This document shows positions 42,747-51,993 of a stretch of 64,000 nucleotides of DNA, in pieces (the stretch's first letter is position 1; each line of letters opens with the position of its first letter). The position numbers and the translations under genes were made by a program. The stretch is from Prevotellaceae bacterium HUN156 (GTDB taxonomy: Bacteria; Bacteroidota; Bacteroidia; Bacteroidales; Bacteroidaceae): NCBI GenBank assembly GCA_900119285.1, contig FPIT01000003.1, forward strand, positions 1 through 64,000, in the 5' to 3' direction. The notes under the pieces are model-generated. The model saw nothing but the letters and a program-made list of their open reading frames with translations. It was not told the origin of the DNA and made no database searches.

Positions 42747-43316
42747 TTACACTAATTGTTTGCCATCAGCAAAAGCCTTACCCACAGTATCGCCCAGTTG
42801 GATATAAGTATGATGAACAGGGTCGAAGATGATGAGCTTCATCTTTTCCACATCGGGTTTACCATCTTCTGCCAGATACTTCTCGTCGCAAAGGATATTC
42901 ACGATTTCTGCTACGAGATAATAACCCGTTTCCGATTCATCCATCTTCTCCTTCACGCGACATTCCAGCGTCATGGGGAACTCCTTAAACAAAGGAGCAT
43001 TCACATTAGGAGCCTTCTCAATAGTCCATCCTGCCTTCTCCATCTTCTCAGGAGTCTTTCTTCCGCTTACGATGCCCACATAGTCTGATGCCACCATAGT
43101 TTCAGCAGTGGCGAAGGCAACCGTAAACTCAGGATTAACAGCAAGATTGTCTGTTGTCTGGTGAGAGCCGAGTGAGATCATAATGTCGTGCATATCCCAC
43201 TGACCGCCCCAAGCAGCATTCATTGCGTTAGGCTTACCATTCTTATCGTATGTGCCGATAATCAGCACTGGTTGTGGAAGAATCCACGCTGTTGATTTGA
43301 AACTTTTCATACGCAT
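42747..43316 (-). CDS. Flavin reductase-like (FMN-binding split barrel) protein
   Basis: 189 residues. The start (MKSFKSTAWILPQPVLIIGT) and the conserved PNAMNAAWGGQW and SDYVGIVSGRK segments match the flavin-reductase-like/flavoredoxin family of FMN-binding split barrels. It probably reduces or carries FMN in a redox pathway; substrate unknown. Promoter TATATTTG at 43345-43338. Farther upstream is a copy of the 48-bp repeat (43356-43403). It is co-directional with the small phage-like gene. An in-frame ATG six bases in (43310) is an alternative start. Confidence 0.8.
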   Translation of the reverse strand: MRMKSFKSTAWILPQPVLIIGTYDKNGKPNAMNAAWGGQWDMHDIMISLGSHQTTDNLAVNPEFTVAFATAETMVASDYVGIVSGRKTPEKMEKAGWTIEKAPNVNAPLFKEFPMTLECRVKEKMDESETGYYLVAEIVNILCDEKYLAEDGKPDVEKMKLIIFDPVHHTYIQLGDTVGKAFADGKQLV

Positions 43317-43337
43317 ACAATTAATTTGATTTCGCTA

Positions 43338-43345
43338 CAAATATA
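43338..43345 (-). promoter_or_regulatory. -7 box TATATTTG for the flavin reductase
   Basis: The minus strand reads ATTATATTTGTAGC, 22-29 nt upstream of the ATG at 43316. Confidence 0.55.
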
Positions 43346-43355
43346 ATGATAATTG

Positions 43356-43403
43356 GGAAATGACGCTCAACAAAGCTGCAAACATTATGATACTTTAGGA
43401 ATT
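43356..43403. repeat. 48-bp direct repeat, left copy
   Basis: Identical to 46249-46296 over all 48 positions, beginning GGAAATGACGCTCAAC and ending CTTTAGGAATT. The two copies flank the GH2 gene, 2.85 kb apart. Weaker similarity continues past the 3' edge (CCTTCTtCTTG versus CCTTCTgCTTG). Confidence 0.9.
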
Positions 43404-43441
43404 TACACGCCTTCTTCTTGTTTCAGGGCAAAGATATAAAA

Positions 43442-46105
43442 TTACTCCATTACAACGTTGAACGTTCCCTGCGCATTGAACTTAGGTGAGGAAGTAGTGA
43501 TGTTTACCACTCCCTTTTCATCTTGCGGTTGGATAATCAGGAGGGCCTGGCCACGGAAGGTGGTGGGCTTCAGCGAGCGGAAAGAACGGACGTCGTAGGG
43601 ATGCCCTGTGCCTGCAACTGCAAGATGTCGGACGCCAGAGGTCTTTATATCGAGAGGTATCTCGGCCGTCGGACAGAGATTACCATCGGCATCCACCACA
43701 CGGAGATAGACATAGGCAAGGTCGTTGTGCGAGGATGAGATGACATAGCTGTCAGCAGGACGCTCGCTCTTCACAGGTACAAACTGTATGGCGGCAGGAG
43801 CTCCGGATGTGTGGAAGGTGACCTCAGCACGTTTCCCCTTCACCACCTCTGCTTTCAGCTCGCCTGGCTCGTATGCTACCCAGAATGTGGCGGTGTAAGT
43901 GTCTTGATTGACATCCTGTTCACCAATAACACGGCCATTGACAGATAGTCGGACACGTGGCTCACGGGTATAAACATTTACACGCAAGGAATCGCTTCGG
44001 TGACCGTTAATGTCGTGCACCACACCTGTCTTCAGCGTGGCATTGCAGTACTTCTCCGGTCGGATGTCAACAGGCAGGTAGCCATACGCATTCGGACCAT
44101 CGTAGTAGGCGTGGTCGTGCCAGTTCCAGTGGTTTTCCTCTGCCGTCCAACACCATCCCTGAGCATCTTCATACTCGCCGTCTATCACCGATGGACGCAC
44201 AGCCATGGCTATCGGGCGCTCACCCCATACCACATCACGATAGTAGGACTGAGGTTTCTTCACACCGGTGAGGTCAAGGTCGCCACACCAGGCACTGAAC
44301 CACGGCCACGCCAGCAGTTGTATCCATCGTCCACGGTCGCTGCGCTCAAGGGCATGGCCGAGACCCGCCTCACCAATATAGTCAATAGCTGTCCACACAA
44401 AGTCACCGATGATATAGGGGTGACGATTGATGACGCTCCAATTGGCGGCCACGGCGTTGGGGTATGTTTCAGAACCGTACATGATGCGCTGGGGGAACTT
44501 CTCGTGGTCGCTCTCGTAGCGGCGCGTCTCATAGTTATATCCGCCCACCTCTACCAGTTCAAAGGCTCTTGGCGAGTCTTTTTCCCATGTCATCTTCTGC
44601 GGCATGCGGTCCCAATAATCGTTCACGGCGAGGGTTGTAGGACGTGTGGCATCCTCATTTTTGATGGCGCAGGTGATAGCATCGGCAATCTCCTTGCCAC
44701 GCGGCACGTCAGAACGCTGGGCTATCTCATTGCCGATGCTCCACATAATGATAGAGGGGTGGTTGCGATCACGACGTACCATCAGTGCTGCATCGTATTC
44801 AAAATTAGTGACACCCGTGCCCACAGGCTTTCCATCGATGATGGTCTGTTTCTCCTTTGAGAAGTAATTGCTATAGTCATCGCGCCGTTTGGCTTCTTCC
44901 CACTGGTCGAAGCACTCGTCGATGACCAGCAGACCGATACTGTCACACGCATAGAGGAATGCCTCAGAAGGCAGGTTATGGCTGGTGCGCACAGCGTTGT
45001 AACCCTGCGCCTTCAGCAGTTCCGCTTTACGCACCTCGGCGCGATCGATGGCGGCGGTACCAAGCAAGCCATTGTCGTGGTGGACACAGCCGCCACGCAG
45101 TTTTGTCGGCTTGCCATTGAGCAGGAACCCTTTATCGGCAGAAAACGATATGGTACGGATGCCAAATGGTATTGTCAGGGCATCGTGCTCGCCCGAGGCA
45201 GTATGTAGACTGATGCGGGCAGTATAACGGAAGGGAGAGTCAGGTGACCACAGACGAGGAGATTTCACTATAAGTTCGGTGGAGATAGCAGCCCCGTTGA
45301 CGGGTTTGTCGGCGTTAGCCACCACACGGCCGTCAGCATCTGTTATCTTCACTTTCATCACACAATAAACCTGTGTGATATTCTCGTTGAAGACCTTTGC
45401 CGAAACCCTGACCTTTGCATTCTTCCCTTCTACCACCGATGCATCAACATAAATGTCCCATTCGTCTAGATGCAGTTTGTCTGTCATCTCCAACCATACA
45501 TGCCGGTAGATGCCGCTGCCAGCATACCAGCGGCAGTTCAATCCTTCGCTTACTGTTCTGACCGCAATGGTAACCAGCTGCTCGTCTTTTATGTTGCGAT
45601 TTGACTTATCGCTTAGAATAGCATTCAAATCCACTACAAAGGGCATGAATCCAAAGACATTCATCGCCGCCTTCTTGCCGTTCACCCATACCTCTGACTG
45701 ATTATAAACACCATCAAAGCGCAGGCGGAACACCTTCTGACGGATGGCATCATCAACGGAATTGCCTGGCAAGCGAAACGTTTTGCGGTACCAACCCGAA
45801 CCGCTTATTGTCTGACCCGAATCGGAGTCGCCAATGCTGAGTCGCGAGAATGGACCTACCTGCCAGTCGTTCCACTCTGAGGTTTGTTCGCGATAGTCGT
45901 GAGAGTATGCCACGGGCTCCATACTGAAGTCGTGGGGTACGATAACCTCACGCCATTTGGAATCGTCGTAATTTACAGCCTCGGCATTGATAGCAGCGCC
46001 GCGATAAAAACGCCATCCTTCATCAAATGATTGTTTACGCTGTGCATTTGCCGTCAGAAGCACACCAAGGCTTATTAAAGTTAATGAGATGAACTTCTTT
46101 TTCAT
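43442..46105 (-). CDS. GH2 family beta-galactosidase-like enzyme (with DUF4982)
   Basis: 887 residues from the ATG at 46105, chosen for its signal peptide (MKKKFISLTLISLGVLLTANA). The GH2 sugar-binding, immunoglobulin-like and TIM-barrel domains follow in order. Acid/base E460 is in MWSIGNE and nucleophile E546 in MYGSETYPN. A DUF4982-like segment follows near residues 685-750 (RVRLSVNGRVIGEQDV). The C-terminus is a further Ig-like domain without the sorting tail. Substrates are beta-galactosides, beta-mannosides or glucuronides; not decidable here. Both flanks carry a perfect 48-bp repeat. Confidence 0.85.
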   Translation of the reverse strand: MKKKFISLTLISLGVLLTANAQRKQSFDEGWRFYRGAAINAEAVNYDDSKWREVIVPHDFSMEPVAYSHDYREQTSEWNDWQVGPFSRLSIGDSDSGQTISGSGWYRKTFRLPGNSVDDAIRQKVFRLRFDGVYNQSEVWVNGKKAAMNVFGFMPFVVDLNAILSDKSNRNIKDEQLVTIAVRTVSEGLNCRWYAGSGIYRHVWLEMTDKLHLDEWDIYVDASVVEGKNAKVRVSAKVFNENITQVYCVMKVKITDADGRVVANADKPVNGAAISTELIVKSPRLWSPDSPFRYTARISLHTASGEHDALTIPFGIRTISFSADKGFLLNGKPTKLRGGCVHHDNGLLGTAAIDRAEVRKAELLKAQGYNAVRTSHNLPSEAFLYACDSIGLLVIDECFDQWEEAKRRDDYSNYFSKEKQTIIDGKPVGTGVTNFEYDAALMVRRDRNHPSIIMWSIGNEIAQRSDVPRGKEIADAITCAIKNEDATRPTTLAVNDYWDRMPQKMTWEKDSPRAFELVEVGGYNYETRRYESDHEKFPQRIMYGSETYPNAVAANWSVINRHPYIIGDFVWTAIDYIGEAGLGHALERSDRGRWIQLLAWPWFSAWCGDLDLTGVKKPQSYYRDVVWGERPIAMAVRPSVIDGEYEDAQGWCWTAEENHWNWHDHAYYDGPNAYGYLPVDIRPEKYCNATLKTGVVHDINGHRSDSLRVNVYTREPRVRLSVNGRVIGEQDVNQDTYTATFWVAYEPGELKAEVVKGKRAEVTFHTSGAPAAIQFVPVKSERPADSYVISSSHNDLAYVYLRVVDADGNLCPTAEIPLDIKTSGVRHLAVAGTGHPYDVRSFRSLKPTTFRGQALLIIQPQDEKGVVNITTSSPKFNAQGTFNVVME

Positions 46106-46248
46106 ATTATGTTTTTGGTAAATAGGAATATACTTTGCATGCCAGAGATACATGGCACATATAATGATTATTTGATAAAACGTAGCAATTTGATATATAT
46201 TGCTCTTTGTAATCAAAAAGTATCTGTTACAATGATTCGAGACAACTA

Positions 46249-46296
46249 GGAAATGACGCTCAACAAAGCTGCAAACATTATGATACTTTAGGAATT
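46249..46296. repeat. 48-bp direct repeat, right copy
   Basis: Perfect copy of 43356-43403, 144 bp upstream of the GH2 start. Both copies lie upstream of a minus-strand gene and on the minus strand contain CATAATGTTTGCAGC, so they could be duplicated promoter DNA rather than a mobile-element scar. The rest of the 46106-46432 spacer contains only the promoter of the next gene. Confidence 0.9.
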
Positions 46297-46397
46297 CTAG
46301 CCTTCTGCTTGAAAGATAAATTAGCTGTCTTGGGCACTAGAAGCTGTTTATCAACAAAAAAGTTTCACATAGAGGAAAGCGTTTAAGGAAAAATGAT

Positions 46398-46405
46398 TAA
46401 ATTTG
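46398..46405 (+). promoter_or_regulatory. -7 box TAAATTTG for the outer-membrane barrel
   Basis: GATTAAATTTGCAACC, exact match, 28 nt upstream of the ATG at 46433. Confidence 0.55.
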
Positions 46406-46432
46406 CAACCGAACATAAAACTATTATAACGT

Positions 46433-47176
46433 ATGAAAACAAAACTATTTGTCGTGGCATCAATGCTTATAATGGGTATGAGCTCGTTTGCACAATCTTC
46501 AATTGACGGATGGAATACTATCTATCTGCAGTGGAATCCTAGTACTTATGTTCCAGACAAAGGAGATTCAGAAAGCTTTAATGGTCTCAGCGTAGGCTAC
46601 AATAGGGCTATCAGCATTTCTCAAAGTTTGCCTCTATACCTTGAGGTAGGACTGGGTGTTCAGTACTCATTCTTCACCAAAGACATAACAGAAGAAGTGG
46701 CTGAAGGATTGGGCGTAACAACTGCTGCTCTTGCCACACTGTTTAGACCTGAGGAGAAGGTTAAGATGTTCTCCGCTAAGGTTCCTGTAAGTTTAGCATA
46801 TGCTTTCCACGTTCCCGATACGAAGTTGACGCTTATTCCTTATCTTGGTCTCGACCTGCGCTGTAATATTATTGGTAGGGCTAGTGCCAAATACAACCTG
46901 ACATCAGCAGGATTGGAACAACTGCTACAAGCGGGATTTACAAAGCAGGAGATAAATGAAAACCTTGCAGATAAAGATCTAGATCTGTTTGATAAAAATG
47001 ATATGGGCAGTGATGCTGCGACATGGAATCGTCTCCAAGTTGGTTGGCATGTAGGACTCAATGCTCGTATCAATGAGCAATTCCTTATTGGTGCATCTTA
47101 TGGTACAGACTTCTCAGAGATAACCCAAAAGGTAAATATCCATACTGCTTCACTCACAGTAGGCTACTGCTTCTAA
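46433..47176 (+). CDS. Outer-membrane beta-barrel protein
   Basis: 247 residues: signal peptide (MKTKLFVVASMLIMGMSSFA), then alternating amphipathic strands (LPLYLEVGLGVQYSF, VSLAYAFHVPDTKLTLIPYLG) and a C-terminal aromatic strand (SLTVGYCF) typical of outer-membrane barrels. One larger loop or helix is around residues 165-185 (LEQLLQAGFTKQEINENL). I cannot name a substrate. It is convergent with the lipoprotein gene at 47885 across a 708-bp palindrome-rich island. Confidence 0.75.
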   Translation: MKTKLFVVASMLIMGMSSFAQSSIDGWNTIYLQWNPSTYVPDKGDSESFNGLSVGYNRAISISQSLPLYLEVGLGVQYSFFTKDITEEVAEGLGVTTAALATLFRPEEKVKMFSAKVPVSLAYAFHVPDTKLTLIPYLGLDLRCNIIGRASAKYNLTSAGLEQLLQAGFTKQEINENLADKDLDLFDKNDMGSDAATWNRLQVGWHVGLNARINEQFLIGASYGTDFSEITQKVNIHTASLTVGYCF

Positions 47177-47884
47177 ACTAAATAGTTTGACGGCATTATT
47201 CTCTTTGAATTATGGCATAATTCGATGAGAATTTACGCATTATTCTCATCGAATTTAGGCTTCAAACGATTCGAATGTAGGCTGCATTCAAATTAGGGGT
47301 TACGAAAGAGCCACTTTAGCATCGCAATACAATAACTATTGATGTCCAATACAGTAACTATTGAACTCCTAAAGTGGCACTATTGGGGTGCAAATATAGC
47401 TATCTCAGCGCTGAGATAGTTGTATTCAGAGTTGGCTTAGCTGTATTTCTCAAATAGTCATAAAGGTATTCCGTATTCTAATAAAGGTTTTCGCAAAAAC
47501 TATTAACCTATTAACATAACCCCTCGCAAACCACGATACACAGGGCGTTTCAGACATGTTAATAGTTTGCCAACTATTAACATACATCTACTATGTTTGA
47601 TGATTTCGAACACGGATTTGACAGATTGAACGGATTTTTCGTCTTTTTCGAATCTACAATTTCACATGTAGGTTATAAGTATGTTAATAGTTGCGGCAAC
47701 TATTAACATGGCTCAATCCCTTTGTACATCGGTATTTCAAACCTGTTAGGTTAGAAGGTTAGATGTTTTTAGGCATAAACTATTTGCAGAGCGAGTAGTA
47801 CAGCTAAATCAGCTCCGAGATAGCTGTAGCCAGTGCCAACTCAGCTACTCTTGGAGGGCAAGAATGCCTGTTGGTATATTAGTT
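47177..47884. repeat. Palindrome-rich convergent intergenic island 1
   Basis: 708 bp between two convergent genes with no credible gene. Contents in order: GAATTATGGCATAATTC; a 14-bp perfect hairpin (47219-47232 with 47242-47255); AATACAATAACTATT words (47326-47362); CTAAAGTGGCACTATT (47369-47385); a 12-bp hairpin (47556-47583, ATGTTAATAGTT arms); a 14-bp hairpin (47681-47709, ATGTTAATAGTTGC arms); and GGTTAGAAGGTTAGATG (47749-47765). Several words recur at 600-722 and 58431-58970, partly inverted. Confidence 0.8.
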
Positions 47885-48529
47885 TCAAAGGAACTGGATG
47901 AACAGGTGGTCGAATGTCATGGAGTGTTCCTTATTGGCTGCCACCGTATATTCCTTATGTATCTTCTTGCCAGGAACGAGATAGTCGCTGCCTATCTGCA
48001 GACAGGTGCCTGTGGCATCAAGATACTCCCACTTAAACTCTACCTCATTATTAACGGGGTTAGTCAGTGTGGCATCGAAGACAATATTGAAATAAGCACT
48101 TTCGCCCTCGATAACCTTCAGTGTGGCTTTGGCTGCAGAGAACTGTTTCTCATTGAATTCCACCTTAATCACCTTGCCGTCGAGTCCATTGATAGCCTCG
48201 TCTATCTTCTTCTGATAGAAGTCCTCTAATGCTTCTTCGGCATCATCGCGGCGATGTCTATTCTTGATGGCTTCATCCATATTATCAGTCTTGAGCGCAC
48301 GAAACCGCTTGTCCAGAATGGTGCTCGCACGAAGCTTCTGTTCGAACAATGAGGGAAGTTTGCCAAAAACGGGTGATTCGATGATAGTAACTTGTGACTC
48401 GGCAGCACTGATGGCATCGTCAACGGCACAGTTGCCTGCAGAAACTCTCTCCTCGTAACAACCAGACAGCGCCAAGCTCAAAAGGGCCATCACGGCCAGA
48501 AAAGCCACTGTTTTTATAGTTCTCTCCAT
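47885..48529 (-). CDS. Unknown lipoprotein
   Basis: 214 residues. A signal with lipobox Cys is seen in LLSLALSGCYEERVS (Cys near residue 24), so it is probably envelope-anchored. The rest has a charged helical middle (MDEAIKNRHRRDDAEEALED) and a beta-rich C-terminal third. I do not recognise the family. Promoter TATATTTG at 48628-48621. It is divergent from the AGCS symporter and convergent with the outer-membrane barrel across island 1. Confidence 0.7.
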   Translation of the reverse strand: MERTIKTVAFLAVMALLSLALSGCYEERVSAGNCAVDDAISAAESQVTIIESPVFGKLPSLFEQKLRASTILDKRFRALKTDNMDEAIKNRHRRDDAEEALEDFYQKKIDEAINGLDGKVIKVEFNEKQFSAAKATLKVIEGESAYFNIVFDATLTNPVNNEVEFKWEYLDATGTCLQIGSDYLVPGKKIHKEYTVAANKEHSMTFDHLFIQFL

Positions 48530-48620
48530 AATCTATAATTTTAGTTATCGATATTTATTTTTCCTCGTAAACAACAAAATCAGGGAATTACACTTGAGTG
48601 AATTCCTATCCTTTCGAGTG

Positions 48621-48628
48621 CAAATATA
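48621..48628 (-). promoter_or_regulatory. -7 box TATATTTG for the lipoprotein
   Basis: The minus strand reads CTCTATATTTGCACTC, about 92-99 nt upstream of the ATG at 48529. Confidence 0.55.
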
Positions 48629-48704
48629 GAGTTTATTATTGAAAAAAGCAAGCAAAACGGCAATTATTTGCCTTTTTTACGTCCTTTGTTTCAAAAATAA
48701 TGCG

Positions 48705-48712
48705 TATTTTTG
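48705..48712 (+). promoter_or_regulatory. -7 box TATTTTTG for AGCS copy 1
   Basis: GCGTATTTTTGCACCC, exact match; the ATG at 48718 is 5 nt past it, so the mRNA is predicted to be nearly leaderless. Confidence 0.55.
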
Positions 48713-48717
48713 CACCC

Positions 48718-50115
48718 ATGAACGAACTGATAACTGCTATTAACGATGTCATTTGGAGCTATGTGCTGATAGTAGCACTGGTGGGTTGTGGAATATGGTT
48801 TACGTGGCGCACACGTTTCGTGCAGTTTCGCATGGTGGGCGAGATGCTGCGCCTGCTCACAGAATCGGCAGTGACTACAGCCAAGGGCACTAAGCATATC
48901 TCTTCGTTTCAGGCTTTTGCCGTTAGCGTAGCTACTCGTGTGGGCACTGGCAACTTGGCTGGTGTAGCTACAGCGATAGCTATCGGTGGACCAGGTGCTG
49001 TGTTCTGGATGTGGGTTATCGCACTGATTGGCTCGGCTACGGCTTTTGTGGAATCTACTCTGGCACAGCTATACAAACAGAAGCATAAGGACTCATTTAT
49101 CGGTGGTCCTGCCTATTATATCCAAAAGGGACTGAAGCAGCGATGGATGGCCATCTTGTTTGCCATCTTGATTACCCTACAATTTGGTCTTTCTAACAAC
49201 TCTATTCAAGCCAACACCATTTGTGGCGCCATGCAAGAAGCCTTTGGCTGGGATCCACTATGGGTGGGAGTTATCTTGGCAGCAATGGCGCTGCTCATCG
49301 TCTTCGGTGGCATTCAGCGCATTGCTCACGTCAGCTCTATCTTGGTGCCTGTGATGGCTGTGGGTTATATCATCCTGGCTGTGATAATAATCGCTATGAA
49401 TATCCAGCAGATTCCTGAGGTATTCAAGGTGATTGTAACGAATGCTTTTGGCTTCGGACAGATTGTCGGAGGTGGCATTGGTGCGGCTATCATGAATGGT
49501 GTGAAGCGTGGTCTCTTCTCCAATGAGGCTGGTGAAGGCAGTGCACCTAATGTGGCTGCTACTGCTACTACAACACATCCTGTAAAGCAGGGATTGATTC
49601 AGGCATTGGGAGTATTTACCGACACACTGCTGGTTTGCTCATGTACGGCATTTATCATATTGATTAGCGGACTCTATCAGGTGCCCGAACTGAATGGTAT
49701 TGCCCTGACGCAATCGGCGCTACAGAGCGAGGTGGGCAATGTAGGTCCAATCTTTGTAGCTATCGCCATCTTCCTGTTTGCATTCTCCAGCATCATCGGC
49801 AACTATTACTATGGAGAAGCCAACATCCGCTTTATCACCGACAACTCATCCGTGATGACTATCTATCGCCTCTGCTCTGGAGGCTTGATGGTTGTCTTCG
49901 GTGCTATTGCCAGCTTTGAACTGGTATGGAACATCGTAGACTTCTTTATGGCATTCCTAACTGCTTGTAACCTTGTAGCCATCGTATTTTTAGGGCGCTA
50001 TGCCTTCCGATTGCTCGACGACTATCGCCAGCAGAAGAAACAGGGTATAAAAGAACCCGTCTTCCATCGCAGTCAATTGCCTGAGATAGAAGACGAGATT
50101 GAGTGTTGGGAATAA
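48718..50115 (+). CDS. Alanine/glycine:cation symporter (AGCS), copy 1
   Basis: 465 residues from the ATG at 48718, just after a -7 box. About 11 transmembrane segments. The signature RVGTGNLAGVATAIAIGGPG and the central GLFSNEAGEGSAP are characteristic of AGCS sodium symporters. It imports small amino acids (alanine or glycine) with Na+ or H+. The C-terminal tail is charged and cytoplasmic (DDYRQQKKQG). A second AGCS gene (59731-61089) is only distantly similar. Convergent with GH67, 9 bp apart. Confidence 0.9.
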   Translation: MNELITAINDVIWSYVLIVALVGCGIWFTWRTRFVQFRMVGEMLRLLTESAVTTAKGTKHISSFQAFAVSVATRVGTGNLAGVATAIAIGGPGAVFWMWVIALIGSATAFVESTLAQLYKQKHKDSFIGGPAYYIQKGLKQRWMAILFAILITLQFGLSNNSIQANTICGAMQEAFGWDPLWVGVILAAMALLIVFGGIQRIAHVSSILVPVMAVGYIILAVIIIAMNIQQIPEVFKVIVTNAFGFGQIVGGGIGAAIMNGVKRGLFSNEAGEGSAPNVAATATTTHPVKQGLIQALGVFTDTLLVCSCTAFIILISGLYQVPELNGIALTQSALQSEVGNVGPIFVAIAIFLFAFSSIIGNYYYGEANIRFITDNSSVMTIYRLCSGGLMVVFGAIASFELVWNIVDFFMAFLTACNLVAIVFLGRYAFRLLDDYRQQKKQGIKEPVFHRSQLPEIEDEIECWE

Positions 50116-50124
50116 ATCCCCTAT

Positions 50125-51990
50125 TTACTTTTCTGCAAACTGACGGAAGTAGCCGATGCATACATCGCGCCACTCACGAGCATTTTCTACCTGATGCTGC
50201 ATGCGCTCGTCAACTTCGCGCCAACGCTGTTCGTCAATATAGGGGCGCATCTTGTTGTGCCACAGGTTGTAGTTCTCTTCTACGGTGATGACACCCTCAT
50301 TATAGCGATACTGCAACTCCTCCCACAAAGTATTACCACTAGACATGCGATAATCCCAGGGCACATGGTGGAACCAAAGCAACAGGTTCTCAGGACAGGT
50401 CTTGATATTATCGTAGGTGCGAGCTAAGTCTGCACGATACTGACTTACTGCATTAGAGCCCTTGCTAGAACGATCAAAGCCTACACCATTCTTGTCTGCC
50501 TGATGATAATAAACAGGACACCACTCACGTGGATAACTTGCCTTGAAGCCATCAGGCTCGGGACCATAGTGGTGATCAAACTTGAAAATATGGTGTAAGC
50601 CAAGAGGCATCATGTAGTTGACACAAGCCTCACGAGAGTGCTGCATAACATCAGCCATCGCACGATTGAAAGTCTCGGGAGCACTAAAGGTCAGCTGCAA
50701 CCACTCGTTGGCAATGCGATAGCTATCAAGACGAGGATTCCATGCCAGACGACCAAAGGCATACCAGTTGGCCTGTGAGAAGTGATGACCACACCAGTTG
50801 CGATCCAATCCGATATTAGCCACACCAGCAATACCCTTGAGCTTCTTAGCATCTACCTGCGAGAAGAACTCCTGCCACATGGGAGCAAGATACACCAAGT
50901 GGCGACTCTGACCGAGATACTCCTGAGTAATCTGAAGCTCTACCATATTAGGTGTCTTCGTAATCTGGTCGAAGATAGGACTATAGGGCTCACGTGGCTG
51001 GAAATCCAATGGACCATTCTTTGTCTGCAGGATGACATTATCGCGGAATTGACCATCAAGAGGCTTGAACTCAGATACAGCCTGCTTAACGCGATCTTCA
51101 CCTTTATGATTAGCACCATAGACAAAGCAGCGCCACATCACAATACCCTTATAGGGCTTTAGCGCATCTGCCAGCATATTGGCACCATCAGCATGAGTGC
51201 GATGATAGTCGCCAGGACCAGGCTGTCCCTCGCTATTAGCTTTTACGAGGAAGCCACCGAAGTCAGGAATAAGCTTATAAATCTCCTTGGTTTTCTTCTT
51301 CCACCACTTCACAACAGAGGGATCCAGTGGGTCGGCAGTTTTAGTATCCTTGAGAGCCATTGGAGAGGCGAAGTTGATACTGAGATATACCTTGATATTG
51401 TAGGGACGCAGGATATTGGCAATCTTCTGCACTTCCTTCAGATAAGGAGTAGTCAGCATCTTAGGAGATGCATTGACATTATTCAGCACCGTACCATTAA
51501 TACCGATAGAGGCATTGGCACGAGCATACTCCTTGATCAGTTGAGAGTTGAAAGTTGAAAGTTGACCGTTCTCTAACTTCCAGAAGATGCTTTTGCCTGC
51601 ATAGCCACGCTCGATAGAGCCATCGAGGTTGTCCCAATGGTTTAAGAGACGGAGCGAGAAGGCTGGGTGCGACTCAATCTTGGTATCTCCACGCAACAGA
51701 GCATAAGCACCATAAAGCAGACCAGCATCACGACGAGCACTAAGTGTAGTGCCATCGAAGCGATAGCCATCATCATCGGGCATAGAGCTATCGAGCTTTA
51801 AGGCGATATGCTCTCCTTGATAATAGGTCTCCAACTCCTGCTTAGCCAGCTGAGCGGTGGGTGTTGATACGTTGGTAGTAACTTTAGCCTTGTTGAGTGG
51901 CTGATAGCGCAGCCACAAGGCATGTCCGTCTTCAGCACTCATGGGAAGTACGAAGAGTACGGTTAAGAGTGATAAGAGTATTTTCTTCAT
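50125..51990 (-). CDS. GH67 alpha-glucuronidase
   Basis: 621 residues with signal peptide (MKKILLSLLTVLFVLPMSA). The catalytic acids of the family are present: E254 in the signature KANSEGQPGPG, D329 in GPLDFQPREP and E357 in QITQEYLGQ. The enzyme removes (4-O-methyl-)glucuronic acid from the end of xylo-oligosaccharides, so it fits with GH43 and GH3 in xylan use. Residues of about 142-151 (GQLSTFNSQL) come from a TTGAAAGTTGAAAG minirepeat (51543-51566) inserted in frame. It is downstream of GH3 on the same strand. Confidence 0.9.
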   Translation of the reverse strand: MKKILLSLLTVLFVLPMSAEDGHALWLRYQPLNKAKVTTNVSTPTAQLAKQELETYYQGEHIALKLDSSMPDDDGYRFDGTTLSARRDAGLLYGAYALLRGDTKIESHPAFSLRLLNHWDNLDGSIERGYAGKSIFWKLENGQLSTFNSQLIKEYARANASIGINGTVLNNVNASPKMLTTPYLKEVQKIANILRPYNIKVYLSINFASPMALKDTKTADPLDPSVVKWWKKKTKEIYKLIPDFGGFLVKANSEGQPGPGDYHRTHADGANMLADALKPYKGIVMWRCFVYGANHKGEDRVKQAVSEFKPLDGQFRDNVILQTKNGPLDFQPREPYSPIFDQITKTPNMVELQITQEYLGQSRHLVYLAPMWQEFFSQVDAKKLKGIAGVANIGLDRNWCGHHFSQANWYAFGRLAWNPRLDSYRIANEWLQLTFSAPETFNRAMADVMQHSREACVNYMMPLGLHHIFKFDHHYGPEPDGFKASYPREWCPVYYHQADKNGVGFDRSSKGSNAVSQYRADLARTYDNIKTCPENLLLWFHHVPWDYRMSSGNTLWEELQYRYNEGVITVEENYNLWHNKMRPYIDEQRWREVDERMQHQVENAREWRDVCIGYFRQFAEK

Positions 51991-51993
51991 ATT

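Noticed and set aside
43356-43403. 48-bp repeat as an insertion-sequence end or att site
   Set aside because: No transposase or integrase lies between the copies, and there is no terminal inverted structure; a duplicated regulatory region or deletion substrate remains more likely.
47177-47884. Possible CRISPR array in island 1
   Set aside because: Repeats are of different words, irregularly spaced, mostly inverted, and no cas gene is nearby.
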